Made by a program: the position numbers and the translations under genes
In this document: piece by piece, positions 23,401 through 32,306 of the stretch
How the letters are laid out: each line of letters starts with the position of its first letter
Numbering within the stretch: position 1 is the stretch's first letter
Origin: Nymphaea colorata
Lineage: Eukaryota; Streptophyta; Magnoliopsida; Nymphaeales; Nymphaeaceae
Length of the DNA: 32,306 nucleotides
Assembly: GCF_008831285.2 (NCBI RefSeq)
Contig: NW_022205140.1
Span: 1 to 32,306 of the forward strand
Reading direction: 5' to 3'
The notes under the pieces: generated by a model
Told to the model about the DNA's origin: nothing
The model's database searches: none
Seen by the model: only the letters and a program-made list of their open reading frames with translations

Positions 23401-25108
23401 CGGGCGTGGCCGAGGGCGAGTTCCTGCGCGAGCTGCTCGCCGAGTACGTGGACCTGCTGACGCACCCCGACAGCCTCGGCGAGAAGATGGCCAAGTACGG
23501 CGTGGACATGGGCGGCCTCCACGGCAAGGACCTCTACTACGAGGCGCTGTACCTCTGCCAGCAGGTCGTCCTCCGCCGCAAGCAGCAGCAGCTGGACGCG
23601 GAGGGAAAGGGGCGGTTCGCGGTGGACCACTTCGGACTGGCAGTGATCAACGAGCGCTACTTCCCCAAGAAGCTGCAGTTCACCTTCGAGAACAACCACG
23701 AGGACAAGATCTTCTGGAACCTCGCGCGCTACACGCTCCGCGAGCTCGAGGAGACCACCGGGCCGCTGGCCTACATCGTCTGCATTATGTTCGAGGGCCA
23801 CATCAACTACCGCTCGAGCGCGCCTACGCCCGCAAGGCCCTCGACGAGGTGCACCCCGAGTCCTTCCTGGGGAAGTACGTGGTGATGAACCAGTCGGAGC
23901 CCTTCCTGCAGCACAGTCTCGAGAAGAACATCGTCAACCCCGAAGGCAGGCGCTGGACGCTCTCCCGAAGGTCGTCTGGATCTACTGGGACGCGGGCATC
24001 TCCCACAGCTCTCTCGGCAACAAGCTCTGCGTCGACAACATCCGCAAATACGCGGCGCAGTCTCAGTTCGAAGTCAGGGAACTCAATGACTCCAACATCG
24101 AACAGCACATAGGGAAGGAGCTGAACGATAGGATCGACGGCTTCATCGCAAACAAGAAAATAACGACGTTCGCGCAGACCAAGTCGGACCTGGTGCGCAT
24201 CGCCATCATCGCCAAGCACGGCGGCATCTACATGGACGCCTCCTACTTCGCCCTCTAGAGCCTGCAGTGGATCGTCGACATCGCCCGCTACCCCAGCCAG
24301 TTCGTCTTCAACCGCTACGGGGAACTGCCGCGCGCGCTGATGCTCTTCCACCCGCACTTCGGACAGCCCTTCACCTGGGAACTCGACCGCGCCGCCAACA
24401 CGAAGCGCATGTGGCTCAGCGCCTACGAGAACAACCTCCTCATCGCAGAACCCAACCAGCAGCTCTTCTGGGACTGGCTCGAGGAGTACGGTCGCTTCAT
24501 CACAAGGCCGTACGAGGAAACCGAGCAGCTGATGAAGCAGATCGGAGTGTATTCGGACCGCTGGACCAGCAAGGACAACGTGTACCTGGCAGCCATGGAC
24601 TCCGTGAAGAACGTCTTCGCCGAAAAGGAAAGGGAAATACAGTCGCTCCTGAAGGACAGCAACTACAAGGGACCCAAGTCCGCGGTGGAGTTCTACGGCG
24701 TCTGGTCGCTGAGCGGATACCGGGGACAGCAGAAGTTCAGAGCCCACACAACTTCGACAATACTTACCACGCCAAGCCTCACAACTCCGATAACCTCTTC
24801 CTCTGGAGGTACTCGCAAAATTACACCGAAGGAGTCATCGGAAAAGTGAACCATATTGCAAAGCTCTACGGATGGAACATCAAATATTTGAACGCAGCTT
24901 TGCTGAAAAGCTTCGATTCTAATTTTACTTCCGAGGTTCATCCGTAATCTTTCTTATGAAATACCTTTACGATCCTACAATACACAAAATTATTAAAGCA
25001 GGGACGATTTACAATTGGAGTATAAACAGAAATGATTACCCGATTCAAATCATATCATTTTTTGTCTAATATCAATCTGTGCGAATAGGTTCAAATATTA
25101 AGTTTTGA
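20488..25108 (+). CDS. Type II membrane protein with two tandem Caps_synth/GT32-like domains, copy 1 (repeat-expanded stem)
   Basis: A short cytosolic tail precedes one membrane helix ('MIGLAIIIILIGAIYLH', about 20564-20615). A Lys/Gln-rich lumenal stem follows, then an eleven-fold 50-residue repeat, then two sugar-transferase-like domains. The first domain begins with 'PNYVWTYV' and has 'ADRFHVLHEKGGVFVEKN' (about 23140-23195), where the DxD-type acidic motif is replaced by E-K-N. The second begins with 'PKVVWIYWDAG' (about 23960-23995) and has 'SDLVRIAIIAKHGGIYMDAS' (24184-24243), matching the capsular-polysaccharide-synthesis pattern. The topology suggests Golgi or secretory-pathway glycosylation. 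The sugar and acceptor are unknown. After 24960 the conserved 'FLMKYLYDP' extends the frame to TGA 25106-25108. One-base losses relative to copy 2 lie near 23098, 23110, 23399, 23811, 23957 and 24750. Upstream in-frame TGAs (20729, 20762) also need repair. A decaying gene is the alternative. Confidence 0.72.
21129..22800 (+). repeat. Coding tandem repeat, 150 bp x 11 (50 residues)
   Basis: Eleven 150-bp units start at 21151 and recur every 150 bp to 22800, preceded by a partial unit from about 21129. By eye all units are identical. Each encodes 50 residues: a 17-residue 'KKPQQVPEVIKETKQPS' block plus three near-identical 11-residue KKPQQAKKQD-x subunits (33 bp each). In-frame TAG/TAA codons recur in every unit and read as Gln. 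The array forms most of the lumenal stem of copy 1. The second gene has Lys/Gln-rich stem sequence but no such array, so the expansion is specific to copy 1 and recent. Confidence 0.95.
23075..24845 (+). repeat. GC-rich direct repeat, copy 1
   Basis: About 1.75 kb that is nearly identical to 26499-28273, with roughly ten substitutions plus single-base indels. It starts at 'taacgcataaagaaccaccc' and ends near the 'atcggaaaagt' motif. It is markedly GC-rich, whereas the flanking parts of both genes are AT-rich and differ extensively. It spans most of domain 1 and all of domain 2 of the glycosyltransferase. Confidence 0.9.
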
Positions 25109-25385
25109 AAGGAAAGCTTTTTTTTGCATTAAAAGATAGTAATAAAATCTGGATTGATATTTTGGATGTTCTAAGCATTTGCTTGCCGATTATTATATAA
25201 AAAACTTTTACATTACATCTTTATAGAGGTTTATCGCATTTTTTTTTAAAGTTTCAATTTTTTGCAAAAAGCAATCAATTTTACATGTGATGCAAGCTAA
25301 GAATGCCTCTTTTAATATTGACAGCCTAAATTGTCTTGGCCATATAGATTATAATCATTTCGATATGTATTATTCCAGTCTGAAG
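25109..25385. other. AT-rich spacer between the two glycosyltransferase genes
   Basis: This 277-bp AT-rich sequence with T and A runs separates two same-strand paralogues. No coding signal or repeat is seen. It presumably holds the terminator of copy 1 and the promoter of copy 2. Confidence 0.5.
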
Positions 25386-28300
25386 ATGAAGAGGAGCGAT
25401 TTTACCTGACTAAAGTAGGCGAAAGCAAATAAAAAAACCTGATTATAGCCATTACCGTCTTAGGGATGAAGATAGTAATGGAGTCAAGGTCAAATTGCTC
25501 ATCATCATAGCAATCTTCCTCATCTCGGCAGCATATCTTCGCTTCAATAAATACGCAATTAAGAATTAAAACCTTCTAAAAGTCAGCAGCAACGATATCC
25601 AACAGGCAAAAGAGGAATCTTTTTAAGTAAGTACGGAAAGGAGTCCGATGACCCAACTCATGATTTAAAATAAAAGATAGAGTAAACTAAAACCTAATAA
25701 AAGTAACAACCAAAATAAAAAATAAAATAATAAGATCAACTGCTTCGCGAAATGTCAGCATAGTAAAGATAATATCTATTTGCTCCTTCCATGGAAACCA
25801 AACAAAGAATGGAGTAAGCTAAGAAAAAGTAATAACAAATAGACCAAGAAATATAAAGATTGAAGAAATTAATAGAGCCTTTAGATTAAAAATTAGTAGT
25901 AGAGACGAAAGATATAACGAGAGAGGAGGAAAAAATGTAAAAAAGATAGAAAGATAAATAACCAAATCACTAAAAAGAGGAAAAACAAGTCACGTAAGGT
26001 ACGTAATAAGCTGAAAAGATGAATCCAAGCTAATCGAAGCCAGTTAAAGCACCAAGCGATTCTAATTAGTTATAATTAAAACACGAAGCTAAGATAGACT
26101 AACAGCCAAAGAAGAACCCAAAGGATAGCAAGCGAAGATAGCAATAGTAAGCATAGCTAAAGCACAACCAGCAAATACTCAACGAGGTTATTCAGCTTTC
26201 ACTCTTCAATGAAGAAGAATTCAATCAAGAGTATATAAACAATCCGTAAGTCTACTATTAGACCATCGTCAAGAATAGACCAGAACTCGATAAGCAAAAA
26301 TACTTCATCTTTCCTCCTCTTTTGTGGACTTTTGCAGAAAACATAGAAAAATAAACCATCTTCGTGCGAAGGTGCCTCCACAACATGAAATATTACGCAC
26401 TATAGTCAAACTATGAGTTTTCGATTATTAATAGCAGCAACTATAAGGTTTTCCTATCACACGCTACAGTCCTAAAGATAGACCGCTTGGTAAAAGGCTT
26501 AACCTAACGCATAAAGAACCACCCTGAGAGCAACCTGAAGGACCACTTCGAAGACATAAAGCGACGGCTGATCGTTTTCACGTGCTGCACGAAAAGGGCG
26601 GCGTTTTCGTGGAGAAGAACGTGCTGTTCACGCAGAAGCTGGAGTGGGTGAAGCACATCAACAAGAACCCCTACGCCAACAGGGGCAGCGTCAACGCGGA
26701 GGCCAGGTACGTCGGCTTCTTCGACATCGACCACGGCTCCGCCATCGAGAAGCGCAACAAGAGCGGCGTCCTCCTCGAGCCCGAGAAGTACATGGTCCAG
26801 TTCCCCTGCTTCGAGCCCTACTTCCTCGCGGGCGTGGCCGAGGGCGAGTTCCTGCGCGAGCTGCTCGCCGAGTACGTGGACCTGCTGACGCACCCCGACA
26901 GCCTCGGCGAGAAGATGGCCAAGTACGGCGTGGACATGGGCGGCCTCCACGGCAAGGACCTCTACTACGAGGCGCTGTACCTCTGCCAGCAGGTCGTCCT
27001 CCGCCGCAAGCAGCAGCAGCTGGACGCGGAGGGAAAGGGGCGGTTCGCGGTGGACCACTTCGGACTGGCGTGATCAACGAGCGCTACTTCCCCAAGAAGC
27101 TGCAGTTCACCTTCGAGAACAACCACGAGGACAAGATCTTCTGGAACCTCGCGCGCTACACGCTCCGCGAGCTCGAGGAGACCACCGGTCCGCTGGCCTA
27201 CATCGTCTGCATTATGTTCGAGGGCCACATCAACTACCGCCTCGAGCGCGCCTACGCCCGCAAGGCCCTCGACGAGGTGCACCCCGAGTCCTTCCTGGGA
27301 AGTACGTGGTGATGAACCAGTCGGAGCCCTTCCTGCAGCACAGTCTCGAGAAGAACATCGTCAACCCCGAAGGCAGGCGCTGGACGGCCCTCCCGAAGGT
27401 CGTCTGGATCTACTGGGACGCGGGCATCTCCCACAGCTCTCTCGGCAACAAGCTCTGCGTCGACAACATCCGCAAATACGCGGCGCAGTCTCAGTTCGAA
27501 GTCAGGGAACTCAATGACTCCAACATCGAACAGCACATAGGGAAGGAGCTGAACGATAGGATCGACGGCTTCATCGCAAACAAGAAAATAACGACGTTCG
27601 CGCAGACCAAGTCGGACCTGGTGCGCATCGCCATCATCGCCAAGCACGGCGGCATCTACATGGACGCCTCCTACTTCGCCCTCTAGAGCCTGCAGTGGAT
27701 CGTCGACATCGCCCGCTACCCCAGCCAGTTCGTCTTCAACCGCTACGGGGAACTGCCGCGCGCGCTGATGCTCTTCCACCCGCACTTCGGACAGCCCTTC
27801 ACCTGGGAACTCGACCGCGCCGCCAACACGAAGCGCATGTGGCTCAGCGCCTACGAGAACAACCTCCTCATCGCAGAACCCAACCAGCAGCTCTTCTGGG
27901 ACTGGCTCGAGGAGTACGGCCGCTTCATCACAAGGCCGTACGAGGAAACCGAGCAGCTGATGAAGCAGATCGGAGTGTTTTCGGACCGCTGGACCAGCAA
28001 GGACAACGTGTACCTGGCAGCCATGGACTCCGTGAAGAACGTCGTCGCCAAAAAGGAAAGGGAAATACAGTCGCTCCTGAAGGACAGCAACTACAAGGGA
28101 CCCAAGTCCGCGTGGAGTTCTACGGCGTATGGTCGCTGAGCGGATACCGGGGACAGCAGAAGTTCAGAGCCCACACCAACTTCGACAATACTTACCACGC
28201 CAAACCTCAAACTCCGATAACCTCTTCCTCTGGAGGTACTCGCAAAAGTACACCGAAGGAGTCATCGGAAAAGTTAAATAGCTAGGAATGCTCTATTAAT

Positions 28301-28462
28301 GGAACATAAAGTTCCTTCATGACGTTCTTTTGAAGAGCTACGATTCAAATTTTACATCTTAGGTCCATCCATAATCTTTTTATGAAATACCTTTACGACC
28401 CCTAAAAGCACAAGATAATAAAAAAGGATGGAGATTTGCAACTGTAGTATTTGTCTAAATGA
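25386..28462 (+). CDS. Type II membrane protein with two tandem Caps_synth/GT32-like domains, copy 2
   Basis: The start is an ATG at 25386 ('MKRSDFT'); one-base steps then lead to the membrane helix 'LLIIIAIFLISAAYLRF' (about 25494-25545). The lumenal stem has a motif shared with copy 1 (C-[HQ]-H-[NS]-x2-[NS]-I-Y, about 25753-25780) followed by Gln/Lys/Asn-rich sequence. Domain 1 runs from 'PPLLWTFAENIEKQ' (about 26313) through 'RRCLHNMKYYALQSNYEFSI'. Domain 2 carries 'VVWIYWDAGISHSSL', 'SDLVRIAIIAKHGG' and 'IYMDASYFAL'. Aligning the domain starts ('RRCLHNMKYYALQSNYEF' against 'KLCVDNIRKYAAQSQFEV') shows an internal duplication. The end is at TGA 28460-28462 after 'FMKYLYDP'. One-base losses relative to copy 1 lie near 27068, 27297, 28111 and 28208. 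A loss shared with copy 1 is near 26559. Length is about 1,025 residues, the compact version of the family. Confidence 0.78.
26499..28273 (+). repeat. GC-rich direct repeat, copy 2
   Basis: The counterpart of 23075-24845. Sequence identity drops sharply on both sides. Upstream, the homologous coding sequence is only moderately similar at protein level. Downstream of about 28273, aligned codons differ at many positions although the protein is still related. Confidence 0.9.
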
Positions 28463-28507
28463 TCCGTCAACAACTGTTTTATGAATATTAATACAATTAT
28501 AATTAAG

Positions 28508-29127
28508 ATGTTTGGAAACAAGCTTCTTGTCTATATAAAAAAGCCATCGATATACAACATCCGCAAGATACGGTCAGTGTAAGATAGAAAGAAGACGTTG
28601 GAGGCCAAGCTGCTCACTTCTAACACCTTGACCATCTCACAAAATAATCAAGAATATTCTGAAGCCTATGATTTGATCTCAAATAAAAATAGGCTGAAAT
28701 GATGAAGTACGAGAAGAGTATATTATGGTCACCAGTCTATACTCCCAAACATTTCAAGTATATGTTCCTCATTCCCGCCTGTTTTGTTGCCCTGCTCATC
28801 TGCTACATCAGGTAATAAATCGTCAACTTAGATATATAGCACAGCCGAAGCTTCTCATGAAGTATAAAAAGAAATACGGAATCAGTTGAAAGAGTTTTAA
28901 AAAAGAGGATGGCTGGATTCATGGATGGATGAATATTACCGACCTGATGAGGTGCTAACGTTTGAAGCTTACTCTGTGAGTGACCTTGAGAATCTCTACA
29001 AGGAAGGCTTGCTAAAGGGTGGCAGTGAGGAGCAAAAAAGGGACAATAGCAACGCGCCAAGAAGCGTAAAAATAAATTCGTGTCTGGGTCTAAGGATTTC
29101 GTTTTAAAATAGTTCAACTCCACATGA
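28508..29127 (+). CDS. Single-pass membrane protein, hypothetical
   Basis: The ATG at 28508 opens about 64 polar residues ending at a TGA that overlaps an ATG at 28699. With one added base the frame continues into 'SILWSPVYTPKHFKYM' and a strong membrane helix ('FLIPACFVALLICYI', about 28764-28808). It then runs through a Glu/Lys-rich lumenal segment containing 'WMDEYYRPDEVLTFEAYSVS' and a basic tail ('RAKKRKNKF'), with TGA at 29125-29127. The expected length is about 205 residues. The layout (basic tail, helix, helical lumenal stem) recalls the N-terminal parts of the two upstream glycosyltransferases, so it may be a truncated relative, but no transferase domain follows. Two short genes, 28508-28702 and 28702-29127, are the alternative. 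Confidence 0.45.
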
Positions 29128-29189
29128 TACTTCTATAAAAATTCATACCTTCCGCGTTTATTATTGTTGTTGCTAGTTATATGCTTATA

Positions 29190-30258
29190 ATGACGAATAC
29201 GCAAGGATCTATGGATCTCAATTATTATTCTAAGCATAGCAGGGCCAAATAAAAGAAAAACATCACCTCGCTCTTTTCCTTGCTACCGGTCGCGGTCATC
29301 AATCCCAAAAGTTCATAATAAATTTGCCTTAAAATCAATCTCTCTAAATAAAATGCCAACACGAGAAGACAATAATCCTACAGAACGCTCAATCCAAAGA
29401 ATCAATGCACAGTCTTGAACAATTTAACTGGCTTCACGAATCATAAAAACAAGATATACTTTCCCATTTTCAGGTCAGCCGGTGCTAGAGTTCAAGCTAT
29501 CGTGCAAATCCAGCCTAATCTAAAATGACTCAATCAAATTCTGAAAACTTCAATCATCGGGCCATACGTACGCTTGACGAAGCATATAATACATATAAAT
29601 CTTCGAACTCGAGGTTCAATGCAGGAAAGGGTAATTTTGGTTTGGAAATCCAATCCTTCTACGAAGGATAGTAGGAATAAGATCCCTATTCGGTTGTGAT
29701 ATAGCGGATCAGCATTAACTCTAACTTCGTTCCTCTACAGACCATAAGATTATTGAGAATTATTAAGAATAGCATGCTTTAGATCTGCTCCAATCCTTTT
29801 AAGCCAAAGAATAATAAGCAGCGCTTCCACCACTCATGCCTTAAATGTAATGCTCTCAAGCCTAGTCCCGACAATATCCTTTAATCGTTTAAATGCATAG
29901 AGATAGCATCCTGATAAATTTTCACATGTTAAGTCCGAATATGATCAGGATGATTTTGAAAAAGATTCTAATTCTCCCATCCAGCTGATTGATAAAGTAA
30001 ATGCTTAGCAGCCTCAGCCATAGCCATAAGTATTGATATAACCCAACCAAAGCCATAACCGTAACCGTAACAACTTACCGAACTATAGATCCTCCAATAA
30101 CCTTATAATAGATGATGAGGCATCTCGACAGTTCTAACTAAATAGTAGTTTAAAAATAGCCCAAAATGATTGATCCTTCCACTTACAATTCGATCGATAA
30201 GAAGACAGATGATAGTAGGCCTGCCAAAGCAAAAAGGTCAACTTCAAAGCTTTAATGA
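29190..30258 (+). CDS. Unrecognised Cys/His-containing protein with Pro/Gln tract
   Basis: An ATG at 29190 opens 'MTNTQGSMDLNYYSKHSRAK'. The frame runs to a TGA near 29523, where adding one base continues it into 'TQSNSENFNHRAIRTLDEAY'. 'DPYSVVIQRISINSNF' and 'QICSNPFKPKNNKQRFHHSC' follow (about 29680-29840), with C-x2-C and a later Cys. After another step near 29911 come Asp/Ser-rich sequence, a short Pro-Gln repeat (about 30011-30035) and a basic Lys-rich end with TGA 30256-30258. Length is about 355 residues. The Cys/His spacing and the preceding beta-rich segment faintly recall BAH or PHD-type chromatin modules, but this is weak and I make no functional claim. Confidence 0.45.
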
Positions 30259-30446
30259 ATAAAAATAAAACTTCAGCAAACTAAAGCGAAATAAGCCAAT
30301 TTCCATTAAGAACCTAACGAAACAAAAAGCTATTGTCTAATTTTTTCGATTAAAACTGATCTGTGATTACTTATTCATATTTATTTTCTTAAATTTGACT
30401 TCTCTTCATATGTAAAGCTAAATACATATATACATCATTAAATTGA
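30259..30446. other. AT-rich convergent spacer
   Basis: These 188 bp lie between the stop codons of two converging genes. The sequence is A/T-rich with no visible features. Confidence 0.5.
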
Positions 30447-32058
30447 TCATTAAATTGGGACTTGAAGCATATCAACGAAGTCAAATTACATTTAGTCAAA
30501 CGATGAAATATCCGATTATTAGTATACTTAATGCTCTTATTTTTTAGTTTCTTCCTTTGGTGGTTATGCTTATTTGATCTCAATAACTTCTTCTGTCGGT
30601 TATGGTGTTTTGGGAAGTTCGATCTTTCTGAATATGAGATTATTACATTTTATCGGATTTCTACTTGCTTATATGATAGGCTATGCCATCTTCAGGCTTG
30701 AACTCAACACGATCATGGAACAAATCTTCAGTCCTATATTTATTAACGCAATAGCAAGGAATTCCAGTGACTATACCACAGCAGATCCAATCCCTGCTGA
30801 GATAAAATAGATCACATACTGATAGCCAAATCCTTGAATACTGGTTGGAGCAAAAGTGAATCCATCTATTGTGTTGTAAGTTATTCTGCTGTTATATCCT
30901 GCTGCAAAAGCTGCTCCTGCTAGGCCTTGTAAGCAAAATACTGTAAAAGAATGCGTTGACAATATCCCAAACCTCTTGTATAATCTTATCTATATGAAGT
31001 TATCGAAAAAATATTGAAGAATGGCTGAAGTAACGCCACAGATTATCGCTAGGAAAGGATAGTAACATAAAAGGATGCTGCACCGATGATTACACCCCCT
31101 GCTACTAGAGAATTTAGAAGATCTTTGGCGCGTATACTTTGAAAAGAATCTCCATGTAAAAGCATGCTGATTGCAATAGAGGTCATGATAGCTGTGCTCA
31201 TCGAGAGAAAAACCGAAACAGGGGCATTGTATCGTGAGAATAAGTTCGAAGAAAATGGTTGATCCCTTCAAAAGCTAAATAAGGCAGCAAGATGAAGATA
31301 AAAATGCCTCCAAAGATAGAATGAACAATCGATTCAATATTTCCTTTCAGTTGAACATGACCAATTGATCTTACATGCTTTTTTCGCTATCTGATTGCTA
31401 ACAAGATTCCAAATGTGACTCCAAAGAAGCCGCCAAAGGTAAATATTGAAAAAGTTCCGAACACATCTTGACCATAGTTAAGAATAATATTTCTGTTTAG
31501 TTCATACCCTAGAATTCCAAAGATTGACATAATGAGGCACTCTAATGGCCAACTCTCCCAATCACGCTTCCAAAGGTAACAACCAGCGCAAGCGCACATT
31601 TGATGCTGATATGATTGTGTTATTCTGATATAGATTGCTATCCATTGTGGCAAGGAACAAGCTGAAGCCTTTCTTGTCCAAGGTATCATAATAGATTTCA
31701 TTCTTGTGTATATTTACCTTCGCCCACAGAGAGTTCACCAACGGATAGATTTATATTGATAACGCTGTTATGAGCAGTGCGAAACCAAGTCCACTCCAGA
31801 TCAAATTTTTAAAATAGCTGAAGTAAAGCCCAAACCCTATATTTGATCACTAGATACCTGCGACTACCAGAAAGGCAAGGAAAATAGCACTCAAGACAGA
31901 ACTTATATTTGGCAAACCTATGGGAGCTTGGCCAAATATGCCATAAACCACTGATAGAATTATCTGAACAATAATCAACAGTATAGCGAACATCCTTTGG
32001 TTTGATTTGGCTCTCTGATTTCGTTTTATCCGCTTTGGCTATCCAGTATCTCCCCCAT
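30447..32058 (-). CDS. Rh/ammonium transporter family membrane protein lacking the pore twin-histidines
   Basis: The start is an ATG at 32058-32056 ('MGEILDSQSGQNEIREP'). Multiple membrane helices follow with Rh/Amt-family landmarks in order: an 'IGFGLYFSYF' helix (compare 'FiGFGfLm'), 'ALALVVTFGSVIGRVG' (compare 'SfGAVLGK'), and 'SIFTFGGFFGV' (about 31410-31445; compare 'TIHTFGAYFGL'). Then come 'RYNAPVSVFLSMSTAI', 'LLNSLVAGGVIIGA' (compare 'NatLAGGVaiG') and 'FCLQGLAGAAFAAG' (about 30905-30945; compare 'NLHGMPGILGG'). Both histidines that line the ammonia/ammonium channel are replaced, by Phe (TTT) and Gln (CAA). A polar Gln/Glu/Lys-rich cytosolic tail ends at TGA 30449-30447. One-base steps lie near 32000, 31850, 31580, 31245 and 31060. 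Substrate conduction is uncertain: it may transport something else, sense, or be non-conducting. It is the subtelomeric gene, transcribed away from the telomere. Confidence 0.78.
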
Positions 32059-32219
32059 TATATTTAAATAATTTTGTAATTGTTTTTGGTTTAAAACAGT
32101 AGCTTCCTGGTCAAAGCCCACCTAACTATGAACATACCATATTAACAAATTTTGATATCAATACCCATCTTTTATCCATCTTTAGCAATTACATGATATA
32201 TATATGCTATTAAAATGAT
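32059..32219. other. Subtelomeric non-coding region
   Basis: About 160 bp of AT-rich sequence separate the Rh-family start codon from the telomere. It must include that gene's promoter. No degenerate telomere repeats or other motifs are seen. Confidence 0.6.
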
Positions 32220-32306
32220 GGGGTTGGGGTTGGGGTTGGGGTTGGGGTTGGGGTTGGGGTTGGGGTTGGGGTTGGGGTTGGGGTTGGGGTTGGGGTTGGG
32301 GTTGGG
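32220..32306 (+). repeat. Telomere, (GGGGTT)n
   Basis: The window ends in an uninterrupted G4T2 array: GGGG followed by thirteen full TTGGGG units and a partial one, 87 bp in all. The G-rich strand runs 5' to 3' outward, as expected at the right-hand end of a linear chromosome. G4T2 is the Tetrahymena-type repeat and unlike the G4T4 of spirotrichs. The junction with unique sequence is abrupt. Confidence 0.98.

Noticed and set aside
23264-24747. Long minus-strand open frames in the GC-rich tracts (also at 26504-27785).
   Set aside because: They are Arg/Val/Leu-rich antisense shadows created by high GC and the scarcity of stop trinucleotides. The plus-strand frames carry the transferase motifs.
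1-32306. Euplotes-type programmed frameshifting at AAA-TAA/TAG as the cause of the breaks.
   Set aside because: Here TAA/TAG are sense codons, the break sites share no slippery motif, and the two near-identical tracts break at different positions.
1-32306. tRNA, rRNA or known ncRNA genes.
   Set aside because: I found no cloverleaf, rRNA core sequence or other recognisable RNA on either strand by eye; a covariance-model scan was not possible.

Overview
The window is the end of a macronuclear chromosome of a ciliate. It finishes in a perfect G4T2 telomere array (about 32220 to the right edge). Its genes read through TAA and TAG as glutamine and stop only at TGA (translation table 6). The best internal proof of the code is the 150-bp repeat at 21.1-22.8 kb, where CAG and TAG occupy equivalent positions of sibling subunits. 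G4T2 telomeres plus this code fit an oligohymenophorean-like ciliate, but I cannot name a genus. Genes are packed tens to a few hundred bases apart and I see no convincing introns. A standard-code reading cuts almost every gene into fragments.

Layout, left to right. 1-650 (+) is the 3' end of a coiled-coil/SPRY protein. 694-1113 (+) is a small unknown gene. 1381-2080 (-) encodes a coiled-coil protein. 2147-4205 (-) encodes a FAM135/DUF676-type alpha/beta hydrolase. 4369-5688 (+) encodes a RING finger followed by leucine-rich repeats. 5775-6760 (+) encodes an otubain-like protein that appears to have lost its catalytic residues. 6857-8239 (+) encodes a secreted/membrane Cys-rich multi-pass protein. 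8272-20130 (-) encodes a dynein heavy chain of about 3,950 residues with eroded ATPase sites. 20488-25108 and 25386-28462 (+) are paralogous type II membrane proteins carrying two tandem sugar-transferase domains. 28508-29127 (+) encodes a small single-pass membrane protein. 29190-30258 (+) encodes an unrecognised Cys/His-containing protein. 30447-32058 (-) encodes an Rh/ammonium-transporter-family protein lacking both pore histidines, about 160 bp from the telomere.

Two themes recur. First, several proteins belong to clear enzyme or transporter families but lack key residues: a pseudo-motor dynein, a pseudo-otubain, a hydrolase with His changed to Glu, a dead half-glycosyltransferase, and an Rh protein without its twin histidines. 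Second, nearly every gene has a few places where the frame continues only if one base is added. The two near-identical copies of the 1.75-kb glycosyltransferase tract lack bases at different sites, so most breaks are probably single-base deletions in the assembly rather than biology. The window also holds a ubiquitin-flavoured cluster at its left end and a GC-rich, almost identical segment inside two otherwise divergent genes, which looks like gene conversion or a recent partial duplication.
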